NCBI RefSeq assembly: GCF_027111335.1
Contig: NZ_CP114288.1
Location: 4,526,001 to 4,590,000, forward strand
Direction of reading: 5' to 3'
DNA: 64,000 nucleotides
Source: Flavobacterium aquiphilum
GTDB taxonomy: Bacteria > Bacteroidota > Bacteroidia > Flavobacteriales > Flavobacteriaceae
Shown here: positions 38,143-46,522 of the stretch, piece by piece
Layout of the letters: each line of letters opens with the position of its first letter
How positions within the stretch are numbered: position 1 is the first letter of the stretch
Notes under the pieces: generated by a model
Told to the model about the DNA's origin: nothing
Database searches by the model: none
Seen by the model: only the letters and a program-made list of their open reading frames with translations
Made by a program: the position numbers and the translations under genes

Positions 38143-38569
38143 TTTATTTTATGGTATTACGCGCTTACAATATGAATCGGCTTAATTCATTAAATTATTT
38201 CCAAAGCCTTATTTGCGGGAGCAAAATTAAGTAAAAAATAAAAATTAAGTAAAACTACTTAAGTATTTTTATTGAGTTCAAAACATTAAAATGTTAGAAT
38301 TTTTAAACGAATCACTAATTTAAAACAAAAAAGGATTGATAGCTCTTAAATTATTATTTTTCTGCAGCAGAAACATTTGGCATTTTTAGCCAACCGCAAT
38401 ATCTTTTATGCCTCTTGCCTTTGGGCTAGACGGCATAAAAGGATATTTGCTCCCATCGAGCTAAGGATAAACAATTGTGATTTTTGGATTCAAAGTACCA
38501 AAAAAAGTATTCAAAAAATTTAAAAGACAAAGCTAAAGCTTAGAATTACTCCTTCAGTGTCATGTTATA
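38143..38569. other. Gene-free spacer with promoter and hairpins
   Basis: No gene is seen in this 427-bp spacer. On the minus strand it offers a perfect -7 element TAATTTTG (+ strand CAAAATTA, 38222-38229) for the nitrate reductase operon, preceded by three ACTTAA units at about 38235-38265. Two hairpins follow: TTGGC/GCCAA (38377-38393), and a larger one, GCAATATCTTTTATGCC (38396-38412) with GGCATAAAAGGATATTTGC (38432-38450). The latter resembles the structured repeat at 27008-27050 and may also end narK transcription. Confidence 0.5.
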
Positions 38570-40231
38570 CTAACTTGGTCTTTCACATCCTTTACGGTTG
38601 TAAAACCACCAGTTGATGCTGGTAGCTAAGATCGTAAAAAGAATCAAGCCAATAAAGAATTGATTTACAGTACCATTTGCCGAAAGGTTATTTCCAATTA
38701 ATTTAGAAAAGATAAAAGGTCCAAAAGCAGCAATCGCGGCAGTCCAACCAATCACACCAGCTGCCTGACGTTGGTTTTCAGAAAAAATGATAGGAAATTG
38801 TCTAAAAGTACCTGCATTCCCAATTCCTGTAAAGAAAAACATCGCCAAAATCACACCTACAAACAACGGAAACTGATCCATACTCGTAGGCGAAACCAAT
38901 CCTTGGGTAATCAAAATAATGGCACCTGTCAAAATTCCGATTCCGGTGATGGTTGTCAATATCGCTCCTCCTATTTTATCGGCCACAAAACCAAAAGCGA
39001 CTCTGCTGGCAGAACCAATCAGCGGCCCATAGAAAGCATAAACTAATGGATCCGGTGCATCTGGAAAATCGCCGTACAAATATTTTATCATCAAAGGAAA
39101 AGCTGCCGATAATCCTGCAAACGTTCCAAAAGTCATCAGATAAGTAATTGTACAATACCAAGTATGCTTGTTTTTAAAAATATCCATTTGTTCTTTTATG
39201 GAAGCCTTCATCGGAATGCTTTTTAAAAAAAACCAACTGATAAATGCCAAAACCAAAAGAAAACCAATGTACCAAAATGCAGCAGATTGAATATAGATGT
39301 TTCTTTTATTTACCGCATCATTTTTGGGGCTTATTTTGTTTAATATTTTTTCAGCTAATTTAGGATTTGCATTTGCAATCGCTTTAGATTTCTCATTGAG
39401 CGGTAATGCAGAAAAAATTTCGTGATTATCATTTGATTTTGTAGCCGCAATAACAGAATCCAACACTGGTTTCTTTACAGTAGCCAAAATTTTATTTTGC
39501 GTTTTGGCGTCCAAGGCCGCAAAAACTTCTTTTTGCTTTTCAACTGTTGAATCTGTTAAAACATTTTGTGTTTCCTTGGCATCGATACTTGTAAATACTG
39601 AAGTGGTCCCGTAAATACTAACACTCAAAATAATCGGAGTAATAAACTGAGCTAAACTAACTCCAAAATTTCCAATACCCGCTTGGATTCCCAATGCTGT
39701 TCCTTTTAATCTTTTTGGAAAAAATAGACTTGTGCTAGGCATAAAGGATGAAAAATCTCCGCCTCCAAAACCAGTGGTAATAGCCAAAAGAACAAATACC
39801 CAAAATGGAGTATTGGTATCCATTACCGCAAATCCGATTCCAATTGCCGGAATTAATTTTAGTAAAGTTGCCACAGTCACCACGTGCCTTGTACCAAAAA
39901 TAGGCAGTATAAAAGTGTGGATTATTCTTAAAAATCCTGCAGCCAATCCAGGTATTGCCACCAACCAAAAAAGTTGATCTTTAGAAAACGGAAAACCAAG
40001 TCCAGGTAATTTCACCGCAATTACACTCATCATAAACCACGAAGCAAAGGAAAGTATTAATGACAAAGTTGTAATTGTCAAAGTTTTCCAAGCAATTTTA
40101 CTACCTGTTTTTTTCCAAAACTCTTCATTTTCCGGTTCCCATTCTTTCAACCAAGTTTTTGAAAGCTCTTTTTGTGTTTCGTTTGATTCGTTTTCACGTT
40201 CCGCTTCTAATTTCTCTAAATAAGTCCCCAT
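38570..40231 (-). CDS. narK: Nitrate/nitrite transporter NarK (MFS) with central insert
   Basis: A 553-aa major facilitator, about 12 spans. Both nitrate-signature regions are present: 'LGIQAGIGNFGVSLAQF' in the N half (about residues 180-196) and 'FFTGIGNAGTFRQFP' in the C half. Between the two halves, at about residues 210-310, lies a hydrophilic, Lys/Ala-rich insert of about 100 residues that ordinary NarK proteins (about 430-460 aa) lack. The N-terminal 45 residues are also long and charged. It has its own FNR-like promoter (40371-40413) and probably imports nitrate or exports nitrite for the neighbouring operon. Confidence 0.9.
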   Translation of the reverse strand: MGTYLEKLEAERENESNETQKELSKTWLKEWEPENEEFWKKTGSKIAWKTLTITTLSLILSFASWFMMSVIAVKLPGLGFPFSKDQLFWLVAIPGLAAGFLRIIHTFILPIFGTRHVVTVATLLKLIPAIGIGFAVMDTNTPFWVFVLLAITTGFGGGDFSSFMPSTSLFFPKRLKGTALGIQAGIGNFGVSLAQFITPIILSVSIYGTTSVFTSIDAKETQNVLTDSTVEKQKEVFAALDAKTQNKILATVKKPVLDSVIAATKSNDNHEIFSALPLNEKSKAIANANPKLAEKILNKISPKNDAVNKRNIYIQSAAFWYIGFLLVLAFISWFFLKSIPMKASIKEQMDIFKNKHTWYCTITYLMTFGTFAGLSAAFPLMIKYLYGDFPDAPDPLVYAFYGPLIGSASRVAFGFVADKIGGAILTTITGIGILTGAIILITQGLVSPTSMDQFPLFVGVILAMFFFTGIGNAGTFRQFPIIFSENQRQAAGVIGWTAAIAAFGPFIFSKLIGNNLSANGTVNQFFIGLILFTILATSINWWFYNRKGCERPS

Positions 40232-40370
40232 AACTTTATCTTTTTTAATTAAAAAATACTTTATTGATTGCGCTCATTCCCTTTTGTCAATCAAAGAATC
40301 ATTCATCATCAACTATTCGTAACTTTCAGTCTACAATAGATTATCTATAAATCCCTTGATTAATCATAAA

Positions 40371-40390
40371 CAAAGATAAATCAGTCTTTT
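40371..40390. promoter_or_regulatory. Inverted repeat of the denitrification promoters, narK copy
   Basis: CAAAGATA-AATC-AGTCTTTT followed by AT. Five of eight arm positions are symmetric; the right arm matches the shared TnTCTTTTAT form only from its third base on (AGTCTTTTAT). It overlaps the narK -7 element. Confidence 0.4.
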
Positions 40391-40413
40391 ATCCTTAAAC
40401 ATGATAAATATCA
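40371..40413 (-). promoter_or_regulatory. narK promoter with FNR-like box
   Basis: On the + strand CAAAGATA (40371-40378) is the reverse of a perfect -7 element TATCTTTG. TGAT-AAAT-ATCA (40402-40413) is centred 36.5 bp upstream of the last base of that element, i.e. near -41.5 if transcription starts about five bases beyond it. This is the class II activator position for FNR-type regulators. No -33 TTG is present, as expected for an activated promoter. Confidence 0.7.
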
Positions 40414-40459
40414 GCATCTCAAAATATTCTTAAACAAATATAAAGCAATTTATTAACAG

Positions 40460-40507
40460 AAAAAACCTCTCTTTACAGACTAAAAATCCTGCAAAGAGAG
40501 GTTTTCT
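40460..40507 (-). terminator. Terminator of the SCO1-porin unit
   Basis: Perfect 13-bp arms AAAACCTCTCTTT (40462-40474) and AAAGAGAGGTTTT (40493-40505), with T runs outside on the minus strand. Confidence 0.85.
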
Positions 40508-40614
40508 TGAAACCGAACTAATAATTATAGGGTCTGTTATTTCAAAAGTCCAACAATATTTGAACAAAATGGAACACAAAACGGCATTATACTAATTTCA
40601 AAATTCAATTAGTA

Positions 40615-41892
40615 CTATTTTTTAAAGGAAAATATTTGGGGATTAACGTTCACACATAACCAACCCCAATTATTGGTATGATCTACATCGCCACCTTTCA
40701 ATCTTTGCATCGTATCAGTCGCAAACATTTGAGAATAGCCGCCTGTAATATTTATAAACTTGTGAACAGCATAACCAGCAGTAAAATCGATTTCAGTACC
40801 AAGATAGTTGTCCATTTTGTTTCCGCCAGCATCCAAAACCGTATTGGCCGCATTAAACATATGAGGCAATAAAGCGAACTGCCATTTGTTTACGTTATAA
40901 CCAAATTTCAAAAATGCATCTTGAAGTCCCACCGAATTTCTAAAATTCCCGACATAGAAATAATCCATATAACCATTAAATCCATGATTAGTTCCAAAAA
41001 GAGGATAAAACGATTTTATATCAGTACTTTTATCTGTTTGGCTTTTTCCGGAAAGGAATTCATAACCAAAACCCGCTTTGAACTTTTCAGTAAAAGCATA
41101 ATTAAAATTAAGGGCTGCATCAAAAGCACTTACACTATAAGTATTATTTTTCCCAGTTTGTCCGTAAAACCAAAGGTTACCGTCCCAAGATTTACCTTTG
41201 GAATTCATATATGTTCCAAAAGTTTGCATATAATCCACTTTTAATTCAGGTGTCGGTGTTGGGATTGGTGCAACTAGTTTATTTTCATAACCGGTATTCA
41301 AAAATAACAGGCTCATGTTTAATTTCCCTAACTCTGTATGATACCAGCCATATTGCATGGATTTATAATTGGCTACTGTGTATGGTGTCGCAATATCGGT
41401 TTCAGCAAGTGCACTATAAGAGAAGCCAAGATCCAGTTGGCTTTTATTCTTTTTATAAGTAACCAATGCAGCATCATGACTTTGTGCCTGCATACCCCAA
41501 TCGCCTTCCCCCAGAATACGCTGATTGTCGTATGAAATTACCTGACGACCTAAACGGGTACTCCATTTTTCGTTAAAATTATATTGCGCCCATGCTTCAA
41601 ATACCTGAATGCCGTTTGCATCCGCTTTTGCATTAGGAGCAACATCTCCCCATACTCGAACATTTTGCATAGAAAACTTGGTAACAAATTTATCCTGTTT
41701 AAAATTCAAACTCAAACGCGTTCTTGACGAAATAAACTGACCAGGTGTTTCTCCATAAGGAATTGGGGCTTTATACCCATTTCTGAATTCGTAACGGGGT
41801 TTAATTTGTAAATTGGCATCAAATTCTTGGGCAAAAACGTTCTTACTGGCCATAAGTACTACTGCCAGTACCATAATTTTAAATAGCTTCAT
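40615..41892 (-). CDS. Outer-membrane porin, alginate-export-like
   Basis: A 425-aa protein with a signal peptide (MKLFKIMVLAVVLMASKNVFAQ) and beta-barrel strands in pairs ('FDANLQIKPRYEFRNGYK', 'RTRLSLNFKQDKFVTKFSMQ', 'WSTRLGRQVISYDNQRILG'). The pattern '..GRQ.I.YD.QR..G...W' is that of the alginate-export/OprE-like porin family found near denitrification genes in Bacteroidota. It starts 10 bp behind the SCO1-like gene. It may admit nitrate or nitrite through the outer membrane; that is inferred from context. Confidence 0.75.
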   Translation of the reverse strand: MKLFKIMVLAVVLMASKNVFAQEFDANLQIKPRYEFRNGYKAPIPYGETPGQFISSRTRLSLNFKQDKFVTKFSMQNVRVWGDVAPNAKADANGIQVFEAWAQYNFNEKWSTRLGRQVISYDNQRILGEGDWGMQAQSHDAALVTYKKNKSQLDLGFSYSALAETDIATPYTVANYKSMQYGWYHTELGKLNMSLLFLNTGYENKLVAPIPTPTPELKVDYMQTFGTYMNSKGKSWDGNLWFYGQTGKNNTYSVSAFDAALNFNYAFTEKFKAGFGYEFLSGKSQTDKSTDIKSFYPLFGTNHGFNGYMDYFYVGNFRNSVGLQDAFLKFGYNVNKWQFALLPHMFNAANTVLDAGGNKMDNYLGTEIDFTAGYAVHKFINITGGYSQMFATDTMQRLKGGDVDHTNNWGWLCVNVNPQIFSFKK

Positions 41893-41902
41893 TTAGTGAA
41901 AT

Positions 41903-42544
41903 TTAATTTAGTTTAACCGCTTCTTCTGTTATTTTTTTGATGGTTTCATCGGAGTTTACCCCTAATCCTTCCTGTTGATAAGCCAACTCTCCTTCAGCAT
42001 TGAAAACGCTTATAATATTGGAATGGGAAAAATCCATCGGGGATATTTTTTTATAATTAACAGCCAAAACTGCTGCAAACTCTCTCGTATTTTCTTCTGT
42101 CGAACGCAAAAAAAGCCACTGGTCACCTTCCATTTTATTAGCAATAGAGAATTCTTTTAATCGTTTTGGCGTGTCCGTTTGGGGATCAATACTGATTAAT
42201 ACTAATTTCACATGCTCCTTGATATTGTCAGGCAAACGAGACTCAATATTTCGCATATCGGCAACTAAACGTGGACAAGCAGCTTTGCAGGAAGTATAAA
42301 TCATAACCATTAGCAATACTTTGCCTCTCAAATCCTTCATTTCAATATTTTGCCCATTTTGAGTGGTCCATTTGGAAGGCAAATTGTAAATTGACAAATC
42401 AGAAATAGGTTTGTCTTTATCAACAACTTCTTTTTTATTACAACCTTGAACAGCAAAAAAAAGTGCAAAAATAGACAAAACAAGTAAACAAGAAAGTCCT
42501 TTTTTAAGGATTTCTTTTCGTTTTTGGGTTAATTCTAATTTCAT
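41903..42544 (-). CDS. SCO1/SenC-type copper chaperone lipoprotein
   Basis: A 213-aa protein: an N-terminal basic part, a hydrophobic segment and lipobox AVQGC (Cys35), then a thioredoxin-like SCO domain with the copper-binding CKAAC motif (YTSCKAACPRL) and the third ligand His in DFSHSN. SCO proteins deliver copper to the CuA site of oxidases. Next to nirK, whose enzyme needs two coppers per subunit, it may supply NirK instead. 165 bp separate it from nirV, so it may have its own promoter. Confidence 0.88.
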   Translation of the reverse strand: MKLELTQKRKEILKKGLSCLLVLSIFALFFAVQGCNKKEVVDKDKPISDLSIYNLPSKWTTQNGQNIEMKDLRGKVLLMVMIYTSCKAACPRLVADMRNIESRLPDNIKEHVKLVLISIDPQTDTPKRLKEFSIANKMEGDQWLFLRSTEENTREFAAVLAVNYKKISPMDFSHSNIISVFNAEGELAYQQEGLGVNSDETIKKITEEAVKLN

Positions 42545-42709
42545 ATATGTAAAAGTTATTTTTAAGCGGTCATATATGTTATCGCCTTTTTTTATCAGTG
42601 TTTATCTCACAATATTTTATTTTCATCGGTGTTCGATGATTTTCAATTGCTTGCGCAAACTTGTTGTTAATGACGATTTCATTTTGTTTGGTTTTGGTAA
42701 GGTTCGAAG

Positions 42710-43480
42710 CTATTTATCTTGAGCGCATCGGAACCCTAAATTTTTTGTAGTGTAACTTGCTTTCAGACTACCTCTAAAAGCATAACGCATAAACGCGGCG
42801 TAGTTCATCAAATCGGTCGCATTAACCGATCCGCTTCCGCAAAAGAGATTCTTATCAGTGTCTTTATCTTTTCTGGATTCACCCGAAAGAAAAATACTGT
42901 TGAAATCGGCTGTCCATTCCCAAACCAAGCCGTGCATATCATAAACTCCCCAATAATTTTTGAAGGTCTGACCAACCGGATTCGCATAGGTTTTTGGCTT
43001 TTCGTACCAAGACAAAATGTATTTATTAAATTCTTCTTTGGTACGCGCATCCGATCTTTTTTCATCGGCCATAGCCACATACTCCCATTCGTCCATAGTG
43101 GGTAATCTTTTACCCTGGCATTCACAATATTTCTTGGCGGAAAACCAGGAAACATTGGTTACAGGAGCATTACTCAGATTATTTTTTCCGTAGTTAAAAT
43201 CACTTTCCCATTGGGTTAGATAACTTTTATCGGCATATAATCCTTTCATTTTTGAACGGCTGTATTCGGGATATTTTTTAACAAATGCCAGATATTGCGC
43301 ATTCGTTGCCGGATACACATCCAATTTAAACGGAGCTACTTTGACCGGTTTTTTGGTAGTGGCTCCATAAAGGGGAACAAAAGTCCCCCCTCCTATGGAT
43401 GCCATTTTGGTATCTTGAGCAAAAAGAATACAATTTACCAACAATATAAAGATGGTTACTATTTTTTTTAATTGGAACAT
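42710..43480 (-). CDS. nirV: NirV-like SUMF1/FGE-domain protein
   Basis: A 256-aa protein with a signal peptide (VTIFILLVNCILFAQ) and the formylglycine-generating-enzyme fold: 'ATNAQYLAFVKKYPEY', 'APVTNVSWFSAKKYCECQGKRLPTMDEWEYVAMA', 'YDMHGLVWEWTADF', and the C-terminal RGSL ... NLGFRCAQ. NirV proteins of this fold are encoded next to nirK in several denitrifiers and are thought to help NirK mature, but their reaction is unknown. It follows the cytochrome c gene by 26 bp as the third gene of the nirK unit. Confidence 0.85.
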   Translation of the reverse strand: MFQLKKIVTIFILLVNCILFAQDTKMASIGGGTFVPLYGATTKKPVKVAPFKLDVYPATNAQYLAFVKKYPEYSRSKMKGLYADKSYLTQWESDFNYGKNNLSNAPVTNVSWFSAKKYCECQGKRLPTMDEWEYVAMADEKRSDARTKEEFNKYILSWYEKPKTYANPVGQTFKNYWGVYDMHGLVWEWTADFNSIFLSGESRKDKDTDKNLFCGSGSVNATDLMNYAAFMRYAFRGSLKASYTTKNLGFRCAQDK

Positions 43481-43506
43481 TGCGATTCTTTTTGCTTTCG
43501 TATTTA

Positions 43507-43884
43507 TTATTTTCTTTGGGCTTTCACCATTGCTACGGTAACTACTTTTTTACTGTTACCCCAACTTGAATATACATAAGTAAGTACATCAGCAATTTGC
43601 TGGTCAGTCAAAGGCTGCGCAGGCATAGCAGTAGTGTATTTTTTTCCGTTTACAGTTATTGGGGCAGTTGACCCTTTAATAACTTGTTTAATGGCTCGGT
43701 CCACATCGGCATTTAAGTAATCCGATTTTGCCAATGGTGGAAAAGCACCCGGAACTCCAGCTCCTGTAGCCTGGTGACAAGCGATACAGGTTTTAGCATA
43801 AACGCCTTTACCTTTGTTTACATCTTGGCTAAAACCTTTCAGACTTAATCCAATTAATGCGATTCCTAAAATGTATTTTTTCAT
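43507..43884 (-). CDS. Periplasmic mono-heme cytochrome c
   Basis: A 125-aa protein with a signal peptide ending GFSQ and one class I heme c domain: Cys33, Cys36, His37 (CIACH), with axial Met87 in TTAMPAQ. By my hand alignment 63 of 93 residues from the heme motif to the end are identical, without gaps, to the C-terminal domain of NirK, and both end AMVKAQRK. It is therefore a duplicate of that domain, 28 bp downstream of nirK. It may pass electrons to the fused domain. Confidence 0.93.
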   Translation of the reverse strand: MKKYILGIALIGLSLKGFSQDVNKGKGVYAKTCIACHQATGAGVPGAFPPLAKSDYLNADVDRAIKQVIKGSTAPITVNGKKYTTAMPAQPLTDQQIADVLTYVYSSWGNSKKVVTVAMVKAQRK

Positions 43885-43912
43885 GACTTATAAATATTTA
43901 AAATTGTGTTTA

Positions 43913-45370
43913 TTATTTTCTTTGTGCTTTTACCATTGCTGGTGTAATTACTGTTTTATTATTGCCCCAACTGCTGTAAACATAAGTTAGAACATCTGCA
44001 ATTTCGTCGTCTGATAGATTTTGACTTGGCATTACGCTATTTATTTTCTGACCATTTACTGTAATCTCACCGCTCAATCCTCTCATAACAATTTGGATGG
44101 CTCTCTTAGGATCGGCATTCAAGAAATCTGATTTTGCCAATGGAGGAAAAGCATGCGGCACACCTTGTCCTTCGGATTGATGACAGGCAAAACATGTTGT
44201 CCCGAAGATCGCTTTTCCTGACTTAATTTGCTCAGGCAATGTTTTTGCAACTGTTGATTTTGCTTCTTTTTTTCCTTCGGGCATATTTTGGACATTTCCG
44301 CCTTCAGGCAAATAAATCCCTTCCTGAGTAGTTCCTGAGTAGATTTTTTTGTTTTCTTCACCGGTTACTTTCAACATTCCCAAAGCTCCTTTATTGAACG
44401 CTCTGAAAATGGAGTGATCCACCAATATAAATGTTCCCGGAACATCCACTTTGAATTCTACAATTGCAGAACCACCCGCCGGAATCATAGTAGTTTGAAC
44501 ATTTTTATTAATCGCGTCACCTCCTTCGATATGTACTTTATCAAATATCTCTCCAATTACGTGGAAAGAAGAAACCAAGTTAGGCCCACCATTACCCATA
44601 TAGATACGAATAGTTTCTCCAACTTTGGCAGTAAGAGCGTTGTCTCCCGCAATTGATCCCACTTTACCATTGAAAACTACATAATCAGGCTCTTCTTTCA
44701 AAGCTTTGTTCATATCAAATGGCTGAACTCCCTGCTCTCCATAAGCTCCTTTAGTGTAGAAATCACCTTGCATTACGTAGAATTCTTTGTCAACAGGTGG
44801 CAAACCTCCTTCTGGTTCTACAAGAATCAATCCATACATCCCGTTTGCAATATGCATACCAACAGGCGCAGTAGCACAATGGTAAACATATAACCCAGGA
44901 TTTAGTACTTTAAAATTAAATACTTTTTCATGTCCAGGAGCCACAATAGACGAAGCTGCTCCTCCTCCTTGTCCTGTCACCGCATGCAAATCGATATTGT
45001 GTGGTAATTTATTATCCGGATGGTTTTTTAAGTGAAACTCCACTTCGTCACCCACTCTGGTTCTGATGAAACTTCCCGGAACAGAACCTCCAAATGTCCA
45101 ATACACATATTTGGTTCCGTCAACCATTTCACCTTCTTGCTCTTTGATCTCCATGTTTACAACCAATTTCATCGCAGGACGATCACCAACTGGTTTTGGT
45201 ACCATAGGCGGAGCTGTAAGTTCTGCTTCTTTTTGTCCTTCAACTTTTATTTTTTCATAATAATCAGCATTTTTATCTTCCTTTTTTTCACAAGAAAAAA
45301 TGCTAAATGCAGCAAGCAACGCAAATACTTTTACGCCATAAGACCTGCTAAAATTGATGTTCTTTTTCAT
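43913..45370 (-). CDS. nirK: Copper nitrite reductase fused to cytochrome c, lipoprotein
   Basis: A 485-aa enzyme reducing nitrite to NO. Lipobox FSIFSC puts a lipid on Cys27. Type 1 copper ligands by count: His124, Cys165, His173, Met178. Type 2: His129, His164, His319. Catalytic Asp127 (PHNIDLHA) and His270 ([11 protein letters not shown]) are present, so both copper sites are complete. After a linker (about residues 345-380) comes a cytochrome c domain with Cys393, Cys396, His397 and Met447, which should feed electrons to type 1 copper. The promoter has an FNR-like box and an inverted repeat. It heads a unit with the free cytochrome c and nirV. Confidence 0.97.
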   Translation of the reverse strand: MKKNINFSRSYGVKVFALLAAFSIFSCEKKEDKNADYYEKIKVEGQKEAELTAPPMVPKPVGDRPAMKLVVNMEIKEQEGEMVDGTKYVYWTFGGSVPGSFIRTRVGDEVEFHLKNHPDNKLPHNIDLHAVTGQGGGAASSIVAPGHEKVFNFKVLNPGLYVYHCATAPVGMHIANGMYGLILVEPEGGLPPVDKEFYVMQGDFYTKGAYGEQGVQPFDMNKALKEEPDYVVFNGKVGSIAGDNALTAKVGETIRIYMGNGGPNLVSSFHVIGEIFDKVHIEGGDAINKNVQTTMIPAGGSAIVEFKVDVPGTFILVDHSIFRAFNKGALGMLKVTGEENKKIYSGTTQEGIYLPEGGNVQNMPEGKKEAKSTVAKTLPEQIKSGKAIFGTTCFACHQSEGQGVPHAFPPLAKSDFLNADPKRAIQIVMRGLSGEITVNGQKINSVMPSQNLSDDEIADVLTYVYSSWGNNKTVITPAMVKAQRK

Positions 45371-45403
45371 TTTATTTATAGGGTTTAGATAGTTTTACTT
45401 AAT

Positions 45404-45423
45404 TAAGGACATTCATGTCTTTT
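45404..45423. promoter_or_regulatory. Inverted repeat of the denitrification promoters, nirK copy
   Basis: TAAGGACA-TTCA-TGTCTTTT followed by AT, six of eight arm positions symmetric. It would lie right at or just after the predicted nirK start of transcription, a repressor-like position. Confidence 0.5.
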
Positions 45424-45429
45424 ATAGTG

Positions 45430-45472
45430 TAAAAATAGAATAAGCCTTACTGAAAAATTATGATAAATATCA
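45430..45472 (-). promoter_or_regulatory. nirK promoter with FNR-like box
   Basis: + strand TAAAAATA (45430-45437) reads TATTTTTA on the coding strand, one base off the -7 consensus. ATGATAAATATCAT contains TGAT-AAAT-ATCA (45461-45472), centred 36.5 bp from the end of the -7 element, the same distance as at narK. The leader to the ATG is about 55 nt. Confidence 0.7.
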
Positions 45473-45498
45473 TGTTTCTTAACTTTTATTTAAGAATG

Positions 45499-45741
45499 CT
45501 ATTTTAAAGAAACAATCACAATTACAAACAATAACAAGGTCAGCATCAAGCTGATTTTCCAAAACGAATGTGCTTTCTTTAACTCCATAAAGTGAAAAGC
45601 AACCAACAAAAATTTAAAAGTGGCAAAAATTAGTATTAAAATTCCAACAACTCCAGAAAAAGCTTTTAGCCCTGAAATACAAGCAGTTGTAATGGTTAAT
45701 AAAAGTAATAAAATAAAGACTAAAATTAAGTTTTTTTTCAT
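45499..45741 (-). CDS. Cytochrome oxidase subunit IV-like protein, NorF-like
   Basis: An 80-aa protein with three transmembrane helices, starting at ATG 45741 (MKKNLILVFILLLLLT), two bases after the norE stop; a start further upstream would overlap norE. 'LIFATFKFLLVAFHFMELKKAHSFWK' matches the subunit IV (CyoD/CtaF-like) pattern. In denitrifiers the small partner of NorE is NorF, which supports NO reductase activity; the pairing with norE suggests the same job here. Confidence 0.75.
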   Translation of the reverse strand: MKKNLILVFILLLLLTITTACISGLKAFSGVVGILILIFATFKFLLVAFHFMELKKAHSFWKISLMLTLLLFVIVIVSLK

Positions 45742-45743
45742 TT

Positions 45744-46325
45744 TTAAAAAAATAAATAAAGTATAGGAAACAATAGCAGCCAAATCAAATCACACATGTG
45801 CCAAAAAGAAGCGCTTGCTTCAACATCTTCAATTTTGGTATCAGAATCTTTTTTAACCATTCCGTAATTTGTCCAGCCCAAAATGACCAAACCAATAATC
45901 ACATGAATGACATGAAATCCTGTTAACAACCAATAAAAAGTGTAAAACATATTGGTATCCAATGAAATTCCGCTTTCTATTTTGTGATAATATTCTACAC
46001 TTTTAAGAGCAAGGAACAAAAAACCTCCCAACATTGTCCATTTAAAAAATGCAGATGATTTTTGAATTTCATTCTCTTTAAAATAGTGTACCGCATTGGC
46101 CATAAAAAAGCCGCTAGTCAATAAAAAAACGGTATTCACTGCTCCAAAAACAGTATTCAATTCCATTCTGGACTGATGAAACACTGCTGTGTTCTCACTT
46201 CCGTAATACACAAAGGCAACCAATGCCATCCCGAAAGTAATCAGCTCCAGAAAAATGATTATCCACATCAGGATACCTCCAGGGGGATAATAGATGTTTT
46301 TGTAGTTTATTTTTAAGGTTTCCAT
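45744..46325 (-). CDS. norE: NorE-like cytochrome c oxidase subunit III family protein
   Basis: A 193-aa five-span membrane protein of the COX3 family: 'PPGGILMWIIIFLELITFG', 'FLLTSGFFMANAVHYFKENE', 'FYWLLTGFHVIHVIIGLVIL', and the C-terminal 'SFWHMCDLIWLLLFPILY'. No COX1/COX2 genes are near, but norCBQD are, so it is the NorE-type accessory of NO reductase, not an oxidase subunit. It is followed tightly by the small subunit IV-like gene. Confidence 0.85.
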   Translation of the reverse strand: METLKINYKNIYYPPGGILMWIIIFLELITFGMALVAFVYYGSENTAVFHQSRMELNTVFGAVNTVFLLTSGFFMANAVHYFKENEIQKSSAFFKWTMLGGFLFLALKSVEYYHKIESGISLDTNMFYTFYWLLTGFHVIHVIIGLVILGWTNYGMVKKDSDTKIEDVEASASFWHMCDLIWLLLFPILYLFF

Positions 46326-46522
46326 TTGATTTTAGATTGAAGATTAACTATTTTAGATTTATGATTTTGTGGTAAACGATAGAGAAATGATAAAAGATTT
46401 TAGATATTGAAAAACGAAGTCGATTATTTCAGCTTTCTCTTTTGTGGATAATGGTAAAAAAACTAATCTTTCTGCTCCAAAATCAGAAATCAAAAATCGT
46501 TAATCAAAAATCAGAAATCTTT
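46326..46522. repeat. Spacer with degenerate 'gatttttgatt' repeats
   Basis: Variants of 'gattttagattgaagattaa' (46326-46345) and, inverted, 'aatcagaaatcaaaaatcg' with 'aatcaaaaatcagaaatc' (46482-46518). No gene or clear promoter is seen. Confidence 0.45.

Larger units (their letters stand above)
40232..40614. other. Regulatory spacer upstream of narK
   Basis: No gene is seen in these 383 bp. The spacer holds the narK promoter with an FNR-like box, an overlapping inverted repeat, and the terminator of the porin gene at 40462-40505; each is listed separately. The narK leader (about 40232-40364) has no clear structure. Confidence 0.6.

Noticed and set aside
45499-46325. Aerobic cytochrome oxidase subunits III and IV
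   Set aside because: No subunit I or II gene is adjacent, while nor genes are; the pair fits NorE and a NorF-like protein better.
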